A stretch of DNA of 64,000 nt from Oscillospiraceae bacterium (GCA_020025595.1 JAHHRV010000008.1:44314-108313), one strand, 5' to 3'. Positions 43,840 to 53,282 are shown, numbered from the stretch's first letter. Notes: generated by a model from the letters alone, not told the origin. A program made the numbers and translations.

Positions 43840-44640
43840 TTATTTTTCCGGATTTGTCCGTGATTTTTGATTCTTGCGCCATCCCAGATCATAGGATGCC
43901 CGTTCTGCAGCCTGTTTTACATAGTTAATGATTGTCCGGTCTGTACCAACCTGCCCGCTGTCGCGAATTCCGATGACAGCGATAGCATAGCTGCACTTTC
44001 CGGTGCTGTCATAAATAGGTGCACCTACGCTCTGCAGGCCATTGCGGTATTCTCCGCGTTCAACCGCATAGCCCAGTTCCTTCGTCAGCGCCAGCTGAGG
44101 TTCCAGTCCTTCCCAAGTGGTAATGGTATTGGCGGTAAACGCTTCCATTCCCTTGCGTTTGACCAGGTCTCTGGCTCGCTCCAGCGGCATTGCTGACAAA
44201 ACACATTTTCCTTCGCTGGAGCAATGCAGAGGAATCCGGCTTCCCGGTTCGGAAGAAACCCGGAATCCGTTATGCGGCTCTACACACTCTGCTAAAATCA
44301 GTTCATCTCCGCTCAGTCGGGCAAGATAAGCGCTCTCCCCCACTGCTTCGGCGATTTCCTCCAGATAGGGGCGAACAATTCCCATTACATTCCAAGAAGC
44401 GGCTACACTGCTGCCCAATTCAAACAGGTGGTAACCCAGACGATATTTTCCGTCCGTCTTATCCTGTTCCACTACGGCAGAATCCAGCATAGAGGCCAGC
44501 AAACCGTGAACGGTGCTTTTGGCCCATCCGGTTTTCTGAACCAGCTCTGTCAGAGACAAACTGCCTCCTGCCTGCCAGAAACAGTCCAGCAGATGAATGG
44601 CCTTTTCCACAGAATGTACGGATCTGCCTTGCGTTGGCAT
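43840..44640 (-). CDS. IclR-family regulator, probable regulator of nucleoside salvage
   Basis: The 266-residue protein has an N-terminal winged helix (SVHSVEKAIHLLDCFW, LTELVQKTGWAKSTVHGLL) at ~5-65. A GAF-like IclR effector domain is at ~80-255 (ILAECVEPHNGFRVSSEPGS, GAPIYDSTGKCSYAIAVIG). The start at 44640 follows TGGAGGG; the frame is open to 44751, but the extra residues are unlike the family. As the first gene of the tdk-deoC-deoD-deoB-cdd operon it probably senses a nucleoside or sugar phosphate. In better studied bacteria this job is done by DeoR or CytR, so IclR here is unusual. The effector is not known. Confidence 0.88.
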   Translation of the reverse strand: MPTQGRSVHSVEKAIHLLDCFWQAGGSLSLTELVQKTGWAKSTVHGLLASMLDSAVVEQDKTDGKYRLGYHLFELGSSVAASWNVMGIVRPYLEEIAEAVGESAYLARLSGDELILAECVEPHNGFRVSSEPGSRIPLHCSSEGKCVLSAMPLERARDLVKRKGMEAFTANTITTWEGLEPQLALTKELGYAVERGEYRNGLQSVGAPIYDSTGKCSYAIAVIGIRDSGQVGTDRTIINYVKQAAERASYDLGWRKNQKSRTNPEK

Positions 44641-44703
44641 GGTATATCCCTCCAATAGTCGGTCTTTCCTATTTATTATGATACAGCAGAGTGCAAAATT
44701 CAA

Positions 44704-44715
44704 GTAAAATTTTAC
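44704..44715. promoter_or_regulatory. Palindrome before iclR, candidate autoregulatory operator
   Basis: GTAAAATTTTAC is a perfect 12-bp palindrome 64-75 bases before the iclR ATG. It overlaps a weak -35 (TTACTT) that pairs at 18 bp with TATCAT. IclR proteins commonly repress their own promoter. Confidence 0.45.
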
Positions 44716-44746
44716 GAAATTATTGAACAAATATTCCGCAATACCG

Positions 44747-44780
44747 AACACCCGTTTGCAAGCAACTGCAAACGGGTGTT
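44747..44780 (-). terminator. Hairpin terminator between ade and iclR
   Basis: AACACCCGTTTGCA and TGCAAACGGGTGTT form a perfect 14-bp stem, 10 bases after the ade stop. The T-tract on the minus strand is weak. Confidence 0.6.
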
Positions 44781-44790
44781 TTGTGAAGGG

Positions 44791-46521
44791 CTAAATATAC
44801 TTCTGTGTCGCCACATCCATGACCCCTCGAGTGGTCAGTCTCAGGGTCGGAATTACGGGCAGACTCATAAAACTCAGAGTCATAAAGGGGTCAATTTCAT
44901 CACCGACACCCAGCTCGTGCGCTGCGGCTTTTGCCTTTTCCAGGAGCTCATTGACCTCAGTCAGGGGCAGATTGCTCATCAGTCCGGCAATTTCCAGCGG
45001 AAGCTGCGCAAGCACCTTGCCGTCGTTCACCACAACAATTCCGCCGGAATTCTGGGTGATCGTATTCACTGCCAAAGCCATATCCTCATCATTGGCAGCT
45101 ACTACAATAATATTGTGGCTGTCATGAGCTACGGAAGTTGCAACAGCGCCCTGCTTCAGGCCATAGCCACGCAGATAGCCGATACCAATGTGACGGGTGT
45201 TCCGGTGGCGTTCCACCACCGCCATTTTCAGGGTGTCTGTCTGGACATCCACCTCTTCTGCATAACCGCAGTCCTGGGTGACAATCTGACCGGGAACCAT
45301 GCCAATGACACCTCTCGGACGCCACTCAGCAAAATCTCTCGATGTCATATGTGCCACGTGGAAGGTGTGTTCTGCTTCCTCCGCCAGTCTGGGAGTAATC
45401 TTCGACTCCGGGATATCGATGATCTGGCCGTTCTGGCAAATCAGCTTGCCTCTCTTGTAAACCTGCTGTACATTAAAGTCCTTCAGGTTATCCAGTACCG
45501 CAAAATCCGCCAGATATCCGGGTGCGATGGCTCCGCGGTTGTTCAGCAGGAAATACCGGGCTGCATGATAGCACGCTGTCTGGACCACCCGGATGGGGTC
45601 TGCGCCCAGTGAAACCGCTTTGCGGCAGATATAGTCCATGTGACCCTTTTCCAGCAGGTCGGAAGGATGCTTATCATCCGTACAGAACATACAGCGGCTG
45701 TAATACTGCTCGTTCAGCAGTCCCATGAGCGCCTCCAGGTTCTTGGCAGCAGTTCCCTCCCGGATCATGATGTACTGGCCCCGGCGAATCTTTTCCAGAG
45801 CATCTTCCATATCGGCACACTCGTGGTCTGAGTAGACACCGGCTGCCACATACGCATTCAGATCATTGTCCCGAATTCCGGGAGCATGACCGTCGATTTT
45901 CTTGTGATGAGACTGGGATGCCACGATTTTGGAAACAGGTACGGAGTCGCCACGAATCACTCCGGGGAAATCCATCATTTCGCCCAGACCCAGAACTCTC
46001 GGGTGATCAAAGAAGCTGTCGATGTCCCGGTAATCCAGATTTGCACCGCTTTCATCCATAGGTGAAGCAGGAACGCAGCTGGGGATCATGAACAGCACAT
46101 CCAGAGGAAGGCCTTCGCTGGCTTCCAGCATATAGTCGATTCCGTCGGTTCCCATGACATTGGTGATTTCGTGGGGATCTGTGATAACCGCAGTGGTACC
46201 GTGGGGCAGGACTGCCTTTGCAAATTCTCTGGGGGCAACCAGACTGGATTCCAGATGGATGTGGGCATCAATGAAGCCGGGACAGACGATCTTTCCCGTC
46301 ATATCCACTTCAATATTGCCTTCGTACTTTCCCTGTCCTACAATCAGCCCCTCTGCCACAGCAATATCATCTGTTGCAAGGCATCCGGAAAATACATCCA
46401 CATAAGTTGCATTTTTCAGAACCAGATCTGCCTTTTCCCGTCCTGCAGCTACATCGATGATGCGCTGTTTCTTGAGCAGTCTTCGGTTGATCTTTCCGGA
46501 CCAGCTTTCTGTATGTGCCAT
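44791..46521 (-). CDS. ade: Adenine deaminase
   Basis: The 576-residue metal-dependent amidohydrolase turns adenine into hypoxanthine and ammonia. The metal site GFIDAHIHLESSL is near residue 78-90, DPHEITNVMG near 115, and the second metal region has DKHPSDLLEKGHM near 280. The C-terminal half with SVAHDSHNIIVVAAND is the family's own domain. It uses the adenine released by the neighbouring purine nucleoside phosphorylase. It has its own promoter and lies upstream of the iclR operon on the same strand. Confidence 0.95.
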   Translation of the reverse strand: MAHTESWSGKINRRLLKKQRIIDVAAGREKADLVLKNATYVDVFSGCLATDDIAVAEGLIVGQGKYEGNIEVDMTGKIVCPGFIDAHIHLESSLVAPREFAKAVLPHGTTAVITDPHEITNVMGTDGIDYMLEASEGLPLDVLFMIPSCVPASPMDESGANLDYRDIDSFFDHPRVLGLGEMMDFPGVIRGDSVPVSKIVASQSHHKKIDGHAPGIRDNDLNAYVAAGVYSDHECADMEDALEKIRRGQYIMIREGTAAKNLEALMGLLNEQYYSRCMFCTDDKHPSDLLEKGHMDYICRKAVSLGADPIRVVQTACYHAARYFLLNNRGAIAPGYLADFAVLDNLKDFNVQQVYKRGKLICQNGQIIDIPESKITPRLAEEAEHTFHVAHMTSRDFAEWRPRGVIGMVPGQIVTQDCGYAEEVDVQTDTLKMAVVERHRNTRHIGIGYLRGYGLKQGAVATSVAHDSHNIIVVAANDEDMALAVNTITQNSGGIVVVNDGKVLAQLPLEIAGLMSNLPLTEVNELLEKAKAAAHELGVGDEIDPFMTLSFMSLPVIPTLRLTTRGVMDVATQKYI

Positions 46522-46555
46522 ATCAAGGTTCCCCCTTTATGTAATGATTTGTATG

Positions 46556-46584
46556 ATTGTACCATCTTCCGTCCCCAATGTCTA
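46556..46584 (-). promoter_or_regulatory. ade promoter
   Basis: On the minus strand: -35 TAGACA at 46584-46579, 17-bp spacer, -10 TACAAT at 46561-46556, 35 bases before the ATG. Confidence 0.7.
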
Positions 46585-46760
46585 ACCCGCATATTGCACA
46601 AAAAGGGCACCAATGGTATAACGCTTCAAAAAGCATTTTCCCAGAACTTTTATGCCACAGCCCTGCGGTATCACACTGTCATCCATTCCTTTGTCAAATA
46701 TCGCTCCCGCCGCAATTACCTGAAGTCTTCCAAGATTATTCCCTAATTTTGGAAAAAAGG

Positions 46761-46789
46761 TTGCACCTTCCGGAATAGTGATGTATAAT
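46761..46789 (+). promoter_or_regulatory. pta promoter
   Basis: -35 TTGCAC, 17-bp spacer, -10 TATAAT, 64 bases before the pta ATG. The stretch 46590-46755 between the two divergent promoters shows nothing recognisable. Confidence 0.8.
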
Positions 46790-46853
46790 TAGAATGCTGT
46801 TTTATGGGCTAGAATGCCCACGAAAAAACGAATTTTTCTGGAGGTAACGAATC

Positions 46854-47852
46854 ATGTTTGATGCAATGATCGAAACTTTGAAGGCAAATCCCCGCAAGAT
46901 CGTCTTCACCGAGGGCCATGATGCCCGTATTCTGGAAGCAACTTCCCGTCTGGTCGAGGGCGGCTTCCTGACCCCCATTCTGGTGGGCAATGTGGAAGAA
47001 GTCAAGGCTAACGCTGCCAAGGGCGGCTTCAACATCGAAGGTGTTGAGATTCTGGACCCCACTACTTATGCAGACATGGACGCCATGGTCGAGAAGATGG
47101 TCGAGCTGCGTAAGGGCAAGATGACCGCTGAAGAGTGCCGCACCGCTCTGAGCAAGGGCAACTACTTCGGCACCATGCTGGTCAAGATGGGCTACGCTGA
47201 CGCTCTGCTGGGCGGCGCTACCTACTCCACCGCTGATACCGTTCGTCCCGCTCTGCAGCTGATCAAGACCAAGAAGGGTGCACATCTGGTTTCTTCCTGC
47301 TTCATTCTGGTTCGCGGCGAAGAGAAGCTGGCTATGGGCGACTGCGCTATTAACATCGACTACCAGGACACCCTGGACAAGGAAGGCAATGTGGTCGTTT
47401 CTGCTGCACAGAAGCTGGCTGAAGTTGCTGTTGAGACTGCAAAGACCGCTCAGGTCTTCGGCATTGACCCCAAGGTTGCAATGCTGAGCTTCTCCACCAA
47501 CGGTTCCGGCAAGGGCGGCACTGTTAAGCTGAGCCACGATGCTACTGCTGTTGCTAAGGAAATGGCTCCTGAACTGGCTATCGACGGCGAAATGCAGTTC
47601 GACGCAGCTGTTGCTCCCGAAGTCGGTCAGCTGAAGTTCCCCGGCTCCAAGGTTGCAGGCTATGCTAACACCTTCGTCTTCCCCTGCATCGAAGCTGGTA
47701 ACATCGGCTACAAGATCGCACAGCGTCTGGGCGGCTATGAGGCTTACGGCCCCATCCTGCAGGGTCTGAACGCTCCCATCAACGATCTGTCCCGTGGCTG
47801 CAACGCTGATGAAGTCTACAAGATGGCTATCATCACCTGCGCAATGGTGTAA
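46854..47852 (+). CDS. pta: Phosphate acetyltransferase
   Basis: The 332-residue enzyme interconverts acetyl-CoA and acetyl phosphate, the first step of acetate fermentation with ATP gain. The short form without the N-terminal DRTGG part is usual in Firmicutes. Family signatures are visible at KIVFTEGHDARILEA near residue 14, GGATYSTADTVRPALQLI near 121 and ANTFVFPCIEAGNIGYKI near 275. Codon use is strongly biased, as expected for an abundant enzyme. Acetate kinase is not adjacent. Confidence 0.96.
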   Translation: MFDAMIETLKANPRKIVFTEGHDARILEATSRLVEGGFLTPILVGNVEEVKANAAKGGFNIEGVEILDPTTYADMDAMVEKMVELRKGKMTAEECRTALSKGNYFGTMLVKMGYADALLGGATYSTADTVRPALQLIKTKKGAHLVSSCFILVRGEEKLAMGDCAINIDYQDTLDKEGNVVVSAAQKLAEVAVETAKTAQVFGIDPKVAMLSFSTNGSGKGGTVKLSHDATAVAKEMAPELAIDGEMQFDAAVAPEVGQLKFPGSKVAGYANTFVFPCIEAGNIGYKIAQRLGGYEAYGPILQGLNAPINDLSRGCNADEVYKMAIITCAMV

Positions 47853-47880
47853 TCGCGGATTTTGTAATCTGATATTTCAA

Positions 47881-47910
47881 AACCCCCGGAGGATATCCTC
47901 CGGGGGTTTT
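47881..47910 (+). terminator. Intrinsic terminator after pta
   Basis: AACCCCCGGAGGATATCCTCCGGGGGTT is a perfect inverted repeat followed by TT. It may serve both pta and the convergent histidine kinase gene. Confidence 0.9.
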
Positions 47911-47923
47911 CTTTGGTATTTGG

Positions 47924-49249
47924 TTATTCAGAAAGCAGCGGCAGAGAAATTTCCACAGAAAACATATCCGCTTCTTTATTCTGCTTAAACTGTCCGTCCA
48001 TAGCGCTGACCAGTTTTTCACAGGTCTTCAGGCCGATTCTGTTGCTTTCCACCCGATTACTCTGGGTTTTAATATAGTTGGACACATAGATCCGCAGAAT
48101 TCCATCTTCTCCCTCAATCAGTGCATTCACCGGACGAGTCTCATCGGCGTACTTACACACATTAGAATAGAGATTGTCAAAAATCCGCCGCAGGTGCCCT
48201 ACATCTACCCGAACCTTTCCGCTGCAGTCTCCGCGATGAACCACCCGGACATCAAATCCCTGCTGGGTCAGGTTCATCTCCTGCTCCAGCATGATCTGGT
48301 CCAGCAGTGTGCAGGCATCCAGTTCCTCCAGTCGCTGATCCGGATTGGGCTTTCCGAACACCAGGAAGAATCCGAACAGCTCATCAGTCAAGCCCTTTAA
48401 TCTCAGAGCGTTGTTCTTGCAGATTTTCAGGTACGCCTGGCGCTCCTGGGGTGTCAGTGTTTCGTCCGATACGATATCCAGATATCCCATCAGCGCTGTC
48501 AAAGGCGTACGGACATCGTGCGAAATCGCCGTAATCAGCTGGGAGTTTGCCTGCCATGCAGCCTCCTCCCGCTGCAGCTTATCAATGATACTCAGCCGCA
48601 TGGTATCCACATCCAGCGCAAGCTGTCCAATTTCATCTTGAGACATGGGCATAATCTGCCTGTCCAGCTCTCCCTGACTCACGCGGCGAACCTGGCGGCT
48701 CAATGTCTGCACTGATCGGGTCACCCGCTGGTCATAGATCAGGATCACTGTTAAAAACACGACCGATGCTACAAACAGCGATGCGATCTCTGCTCCGGCT
48801 TCCAACATATCCTGAGAGCAGTCGTAGATCGTTACTGTAAACACACCGTCATGAAAGTTAACCGGATACCTTGCAGATGCCACGCTGTCTCCGGAGCGAA
48901 GCACGATTCCGTAATCGTTGCCTACCAGCTCCGCACCGCCGGCATCAGATCTGATGGTTGTGTTAATACCGGAAATCGTCAGCTGAACCTTTCGGTGTTC
49001 CCGGTTCCATGTGCCGATTGCATTGATATCTGTAGAATTAACCTGATGATCCGCAACATACCCCCGCAGGGAGTTGATTTCGTTCAGCAATCTGATGCTC
49101 ACCGAGTGCTCAGACAAATAATAGCGGTTAACCACCGTATGCCCAACGAATCCCATGATCACAAAGACAATCAGTGCCAGAAACAGCGCAGCACACACCA
49201 CCGCCATCAGTTTTACCGTAAGGGTGTGGTAGATTTTCCGATCAGCCAA
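47924..49249 (-). CDS. Membrane sensor histidine kinase
   Basis: The 441-residue kinase has an N-terminal membrane helix (~12-35), an outside sensor domain of ~125 residues, and a second helix (~160-178). A HAMP domain follows (~180-235), then the phosphoacceptor His in ISHDVRTPLTALMGYL near residue 255, and the ATPase domain with N box FDNLYSNVCKYA near 370 and G2 GLKTC near 415. The usual G1 DxGxG loop is not seen; the stretch reads VSNYIKTQSNRVESNRIGL, as in some Firmicute kinases. It overlaps the response regulator gene by eight bases. The signal is unknown. Confidence 0.92.
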   Translation of the reverse strand: MADRKIYHTLTVKLMAVVCAALFLALIVFVIMGFVGHTVVNRYYLSEHSVSIRLLNEINSLRGYVADHQVNSTDINAIGTWNREHRKVQLTISGINTTIRSDAGGAELVGNDYGIVLRSGDSVASARYPVNFHDGVFTVTIYDCSQDMLEAGAEIASLFVASVVFLTVILIYDQRVTRSVQTLSRQVRRVSQGELDRQIMPMSQDEIGQLALDVDTMRLSIIDKLQREEAAWQANSQLITAISHDVRTPLTALMGYLDIVSDETLTPQERQAYLKICKNNALRLKGLTDELFGFFLVFGKPNPDQRLEELDACTLLDQIMLEQEMNLTQQGFDVRVVHRGDCSGKVRVDVGHLRRIFDNLYSNVCKYADETRPVNALIEGEDGILRIYVSNYIKTQSNRVESNRIGLKTCEKLVSAMDGQFKQNKEADMFSVEISLPLLSE

Positions 49250-49931
49250 ACCGATACCCCTTTCCCCAAACAGTTCGAATCAGTTTCGGATTTGCAGGGT
49301 CCTCTTCCAGTTTCTTGCGCAGATTCAGAATATGTACCATCACCGTATTGTTGGACGAAGGCAGGAATTTTTCTCCCCATACATTCTCGTATACTGTCTC
49401 CACATCCAGGATCTGCCCGCGATGCTGATAGAAAAAGTGCAGAATGGAGTATTCCTTATCCGTCAGGTCAACCACCTGACCGTCGATTTTCACGCAGCCG
49501 TTGGTTTCGTCCAGCTGCAGGCGTTCCCCATCTGCATCCTCGCGCTTACCCTTGTATACCCGATACCGCCGGGTCAAAGACTCCACACGCATCATCAGTT
49601 CGTGCTGAGAAAAAGGCTTGGCAAGATAATCATCGCCGCCGGCATCAAAAGCTTCCATTTTATCTGGAATCTGACTCTTTGCCGTCAGGAACAGCATGGG
49701 AACCGCCGAAAACTCGCGAATTTTAGCGCAGGCCTCCACGCCGGACAGCCCCGGCATCATAATGTCCATAATCACCAAATCCACACCGGGATTTTGCTGC
49801 ATGGTCCGAACCGCTTCTTCACCGCTTGCCGCTTCAATCACATCATAACCTTTGTTTGTCAGCAGAATATGCAGCAGAGAACGCAAATCCGGCTCGTCAT
49901 CTACAGCCAATATACGAATCTTATCATTCAT
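49242..49931 (-). CDS. OmpR-family response regulator
   Basis: The 229-residue regulator has a receiver domain with acidic pocket VDDEPD and phosphoacceptor Asp in LVIMDIMMPG near residue 52. The Thr and Lys switch residues are in FLTAKS and AKPFSQ. The C-terminal winged helix (VDLTDKEYSILHFF, TVMVHILNLRKKLE) is at ~130-229. The start at 49931 follows GGAGG by nine bases, rather than the ATG at 49946 inside it. It is cotranscribed with the kinase. Possible targets such as pta, mtaB or wall genes cannot be told from the sequence. Confidence 0.93.
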   Translation of the reverse strand: MNDKIRILAVDDEPDLRSLLHILLTNKGYDVIEAASGEEAVRTMQQNPGVDLVIMDIMMPGLSGVEACAKIREFSAVPMLFLTAKSQIPDKMEAFDAGGDDYLAKPFSQHELMMRVESLTRRYRVYKGKREDADGERLQLDETNGCVKIDGQVVDLTDKEYSILHFFYQHRGQILDVETVYENVWGEKFLPSSNNTVMVHILNLRKKLEEDPANPKLIRTVWGKGYRFG

Positions 49932-50049
49932 TGCGTTGTCCTCCATCGACTTTTTCTTGATTGTATCATACTTTGTCTAAAAATGGAGCGTTTTAAGAAT
50001 TTTTAATGTGATGGGTCAGTCATTGGCTGGAAATCCCAATTTATCATGC

Positions 50050-50078
50050 TGTACATTTGGAAAATGTTCGTGTATAAT
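50050..50078 (+). promoter_or_regulatory. Possible mtaB promoter
   Basis: -35 TGTACA, 17-bp spacer, -10 TATAAT, about 110 bases before the start. The -35 is poor. Confidence 0.45.
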
Positions 50079-50188
50079 AAGATGAAATGTCAGGAATTGT
50101 CACACATTTTGTATCCTTTTCTGTTACAATACAAACAGATTGATCCTGTGACAATTTGAAAACTCGATTCTTTTTTGGTGGATTTAAC

Positions 50189-51475
50189 ATGAAATTTGGA
50201 TTTTATACCCTAGGTTGTAAAGTAAATCAGTACGAAACCCAGGCCATGGAGCAGATTTTCCAGGCCAAGGGCCATGATATCGTTCCTTTTGACGGCGATT
50301 GTGACGGCTACATTATCAATACCTGTTCTGTCACAGCCATCTCCGATAAAAAGAACCGCGCAATCATCCGCCGCTGCCGCCGGGAGCACCCCGATGCAGT
50401 GATTGGTGTGTGCGGCTGCTATTCCCAGCACGATCCGGAAGCCATTGAGGCACTGGATGTGGATGTCATTTCCGGTTCTGCAGGCCGGGAAGCATTTATC
50501 GAAATGATGCTTTCCACCCTGAGCGACCGGAAGAAGCAATGTCAGGTCGACAATGCTTTGCGGCGTCGCGCCTTTGAGGTACTTCCTGCCGGCGGTCTTG
50601 CCGAGCGTACCCGTGCGATGCTGAAGGTTCAGGACGGCTGCGTGAACTTCTGCTCATACTGCATCATCCCCTACACCAGAGGCCCGGTTCGCTCCGCTCC
50701 CCTGGAGCTGGCGGTGGAACAGGCAAAGCAGCTGGCAGCCGACGGATACCGGGAAATCGTAATTACGGGCATCGAAATCGCCTCATGGGGCGTTGATTTG
50801 CCCGAAAAGCCCCAAATGGTCAGTCTGATCCAGGCCATCTGCGAGGCCGTTCCCCAGCTGCGAATCCGTCTTGGCTCTCTGGAGCCCCGGATCATCGATC
50901 AGCATTTCTGTGATGTTCTGTCGAAGTACGATAACCTGTGTCCTCAGTTCCATCTGTCCATGCAGTCCGGCTGCGACAGCGTTCTTCAGCGGATGAAGCG
51001 CAAATATGACACGGCCCGTTTCTACGAAAGCACTGTCCTTCTGCGCAAAGCCTTTCCGGGCTGTGCCATTACCACGGATATGATCGTGGCTTTCCCCGGC
51101 GAAACAGAGGAAGAATTTGCTGCAAGCCTTGCCTTCATTCAAAAGTGCGCTTTTGCGGATATGCACATTTTCCCCTATTCCCGCCGTCCCGGAACTCCCG
51201 CGGACAAAATGCCCGACCAGCATAACAACGCAACCAAAGAATCCCGCAGTCAGGCAGCCATCGCCATTGCCCAGGAAATGAACCGCGAATACCGCAATTC
51301 CATGATCGGCAGTGTGCAGGAGGTGCTGTTTGAAGAAATCAGTGACGGTTATTTCACCGGTCACGCCATGAACTCCATCCGGGTCTATGCAAAGGGCTCA
51401 GACCTGCACAACCGGGTTCTTTCCGTAAAAATCACGGATCTGTTCCGTGACGGACTGCTTGGTGTTCTGGAATGA
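50189..51475 (+). CDS. mtaB: tRNA (t6A37) methylthiotransferase MtaB
   Basis: The 428-residue radical SAM enzyme adds a methylthio group to N6-threonylcarbamoyladenosine at position 37 of tRNA. The N-terminal UPF0004 domain has GCKVNQYETQ and further cluster Cys in NTCSV and VCGCYSQ. The radical SAM cluster is CVNFCSYC near residue 150. The C-terminal TRAM-like part is short. The ATG at 50189 is chosen because the family begins with MKFGFYTLGCKVNQYE; an in-frame TTG at 50156 is upstream. A weak GGTGG ribosome binding site is seen. MtaB differs from MiaB by the GCKVNQ start. Confidence 0.92.
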   Translation: MKFGFYTLGCKVNQYETQAMEQIFQAKGHDIVPFDGDCDGYIINTCSVTAISDKKNRAIIRRCRREHPDAVIGVCGCYSQHDPEAIEALDVDVISGSAGREAFIEMMLSTLSDRKKQCQVDNALRRRAFEVLPAGGLAERTRAMLKVQDGCVNFCSYCIIPYTRGPVRSAPLELAVEQAKQLAADGYREIVITGIEIASWGVDLPEKPQMVSLIQAICEAVPQLRIRLGSLEPRIIDQHFCDVLSKYDNLCPQFHLSMQSGCDSVLQRMKRKYDTARFYESTVLLRKAFPGCAITTDMIVAFPGETEEEFAASLAFIQKCAFADMHIFPYSRRPGTPADKMPDQHNNATKESRSQAAIAIAQEMNREYRNSMIGSVQEVLFEEISDGYFTGHAMNSIRVYAKGSDLHNRVLSVKITDLFRDGLLGVLE

Positions 51476-51547
51476 TCCTCTTTGGATTGTGTTTTATCTG
51501 TTTTTGTTGTAGAATATAGCTTCATAAAAAATTTAGGAGGTGTTCCC

Positions 51548-53230
51548 ATGCGCCGTATCATCGCAGTACTGTTATGCTGTATGATACTCACCTTGCCCGT
51601 ATATGCCGATAACGCCGCTACGGATGTTGCCGTCACCGGCACCGTAACACCAAACGGCAGTTGCCAGATTGCGATCAATATAGCCATCCGTCTGGACCAA
51701 CCTGTAAGTAATCTCAGCTTTCCTCTGGGAAGTGATGTTTCCTCAGTCAGTCTGAACGGTGCCAATGCCAGCCTGAACCAGTCCGAAGGTGTCACCAGTA
51801 TCAACCTGGAGTCTCTGAACGGTCTGACCGGCACATTTCCCATTGCAATTCATTATACTGTCAATTCCGTGGTCAAAATCGACGATCACGGCGATCAGTT
51901 CGTGAGTATCCCTCTGCTGACCGGATTTAAGTATCCAATCGAAAAGATGAGCTTTAACATCACGATGCCTGCCACATTCGATACTGTTCCCGCCTTTTTC
52001 AGCGGCTACCATGAACAGGACATCGAGCGCGACATCACCACACAGATCAACGGTTCCATCATCTCCGGCAGTGTCAATGTGCCGTTGAAGGATTCGGAAA
52101 CGCTGGTACTGAAGATGAAAGCTCCCGAAGGTATGTTCCCTCAGAATCCGTCCGCAGACTCCAACCTGCTCCTCAGCAGCATTGCTATGGGCATCTGTGC
52201 CGCTGTAGCGCTTTTATACTGGATCATTACCATGGGCGGCCGTCCCCTTTTCCCCGTCCACCGCTCCACGGCTCCGGATGGCATTTCCGCCGGAAATGTG
52301 GGCCGCTACCTGGTACATAAACGCGCAGATCTGACCATGATGGTAATTCACTGGGCGCAGCTGGGATATCTGATGATCCATCTGGACCAGCACGGCAGAG
52401 TCTTCCTTTATAAGCGGATGGAGATGGGCAATGAGCGAAGCAGCTTCGAGCAGCGTGTCTTCAAGGATCTGTTCGGCAAGGCAACCATGATCGATGCCAC
52501 AAGCTATCGCTACACCAGACAGTGCGAGAAAACCGCACTCGTTTCCAAGCGATATGCCGCCGGTTATCTGCCCAAGAACGGCAATCCCATTCTGCTGCGT
52601 ATTCTAAGCTGTCTGGTGGGCCTGTCTGCCGGTATCGCCATGGGCAGCAATCTGATTTCCTCCCCTGCCTGGCAGCTTCTGTCCATCATTTTAATGTCTG
52701 CCGTGTGTACCGTCTGCAGCTGGTTCATCCAGGAAGGCATGAGCTGCCTGCAGCTGTTCCACAAAAACAGCCTGCAGCCGTGCATTCTGTGTTCTGTAAT
52801 CGTTCTGCTGTCCGGTGTCGTCAGTGGCTGCGCCGTGTATGCAATCATCGTTGTGGTCTGGAATCTGTTTGTGGGTCTGGCCGCAGCCTATGGTGGCAAG
52901 CGCACCGAAAACGGCGCCAGAATCTACCAGGAACTCCTGGGTCTGCGCCGACACATGAAAAAGGTCAGCAAGACAGAGCTGGTAAGAATCATGCGAACCA
53001 ATCCCGACTATTACTACGAGCTTGTTCCCTTCGCTCTGGCGCTGGATGTTGACAAGCAGCTGGCAAGACAGTTTGACACCTTGCCGATTCCTGACTGCAC
53101 ATGGCTGGTGACCGGAATCGGCCCGGCAAGATCCGCCGGCGAATTCTGCACCATTCTGCGTGAGACCGTCAAGTCCATGAACGCCGAGCAGCATCGCTCT
53201 TTGGTAGATAAAATTCTTCGCATTAAGTAA
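51548..53230 (+). CDS. Predicted membrane protein, DUF2207-like
   Basis: The 560-residue protein has a signal peptide (1-22, ends VYADNA), then ~190 residues of beta-rich outside domain. A membrane helix is near 215-235, then a cytoplasmic part (RKRADLTMMVIHWAQLGYL-like, residues ~255-290) and three to four more helices at ~355-470. A ~90-residue soluble tail follows. Signal peptide, outside domain, helix, and the winged-helix-like middle part resemble DUF2207 membrane proteins, whose function is unknown. The ATG at 51548 follows AGGAGGT. It lies 72 bases after mtaB and may be cotranscribed with it. Confidence 0.75.
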   Translation: MRRIIAVLLCCMILTLPVYADNAATDVAVTGTVTPNGSCQIAINIAIRLDQPVSNLSFPLGSDVSSVSLNGANASLNQSEGVTSINLESLNGLTGTFPIAIHYTVNSVVKIDDHGDQFVSIPLLTGFKYPIEKMSFNITMPATFDTVPAFFSGYHEQDIERDITTQINGSIISGSVNVPLKDSETLVLKMKAPEGMFPQNPSADSNLLLSSIAMGICAAVALLYWIITMGGRPLFPVHRSTAPDGISAGNVGRYLVHKRADLTMMVIHWAQLGYLMIHLDQHGRVFLYKRMEMGNERSSFEQRVFKDLFGKATMIDATSYRYTRQCEKTALVSKRYAAGYLPKNGNPILLRILSCLVGLSAGIAMGSNLISSPAWQLLSIILMSAVCTVCSWFIQEGMSCLQLFHKNSLQPCILCSVIVLLSGVVSGCAVYAIIVVVWNLFVGLAAAYGGKRTENGARIYQELLGLRRHMKKVSKTELVRIMRTNPDYYYELVPFALALDVDKQLARQFDTLPIPDCTWLVTGIGPARSAGEFCTILRETVKSMNAEQHRSLVDKILRIK

Positions 53231-53233
53231 ACA

Positions 53234-53267
53234 AAAGCCCGCTGACCAACTTGGTCAGCGGGCTTTT
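53234..53267. terminator. Bidirectional intrinsic terminator
   Basis: AAAGCCCGCTGACCAA and TTGGTCAGCGGGCTTT form the stem between the DUF2207-like gene and the convergent peptidase gene, with T tracts on both strands. Confidence 0.9.
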
Positions 53268-53282
53268 TATTTATCGGTACAC

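Noticed and set aside
46171..46746. A 191-codon plus-strand frame at the ade start
   Set aside because: Mostly opposite ade, without ribosome binding site or recognisable domain.
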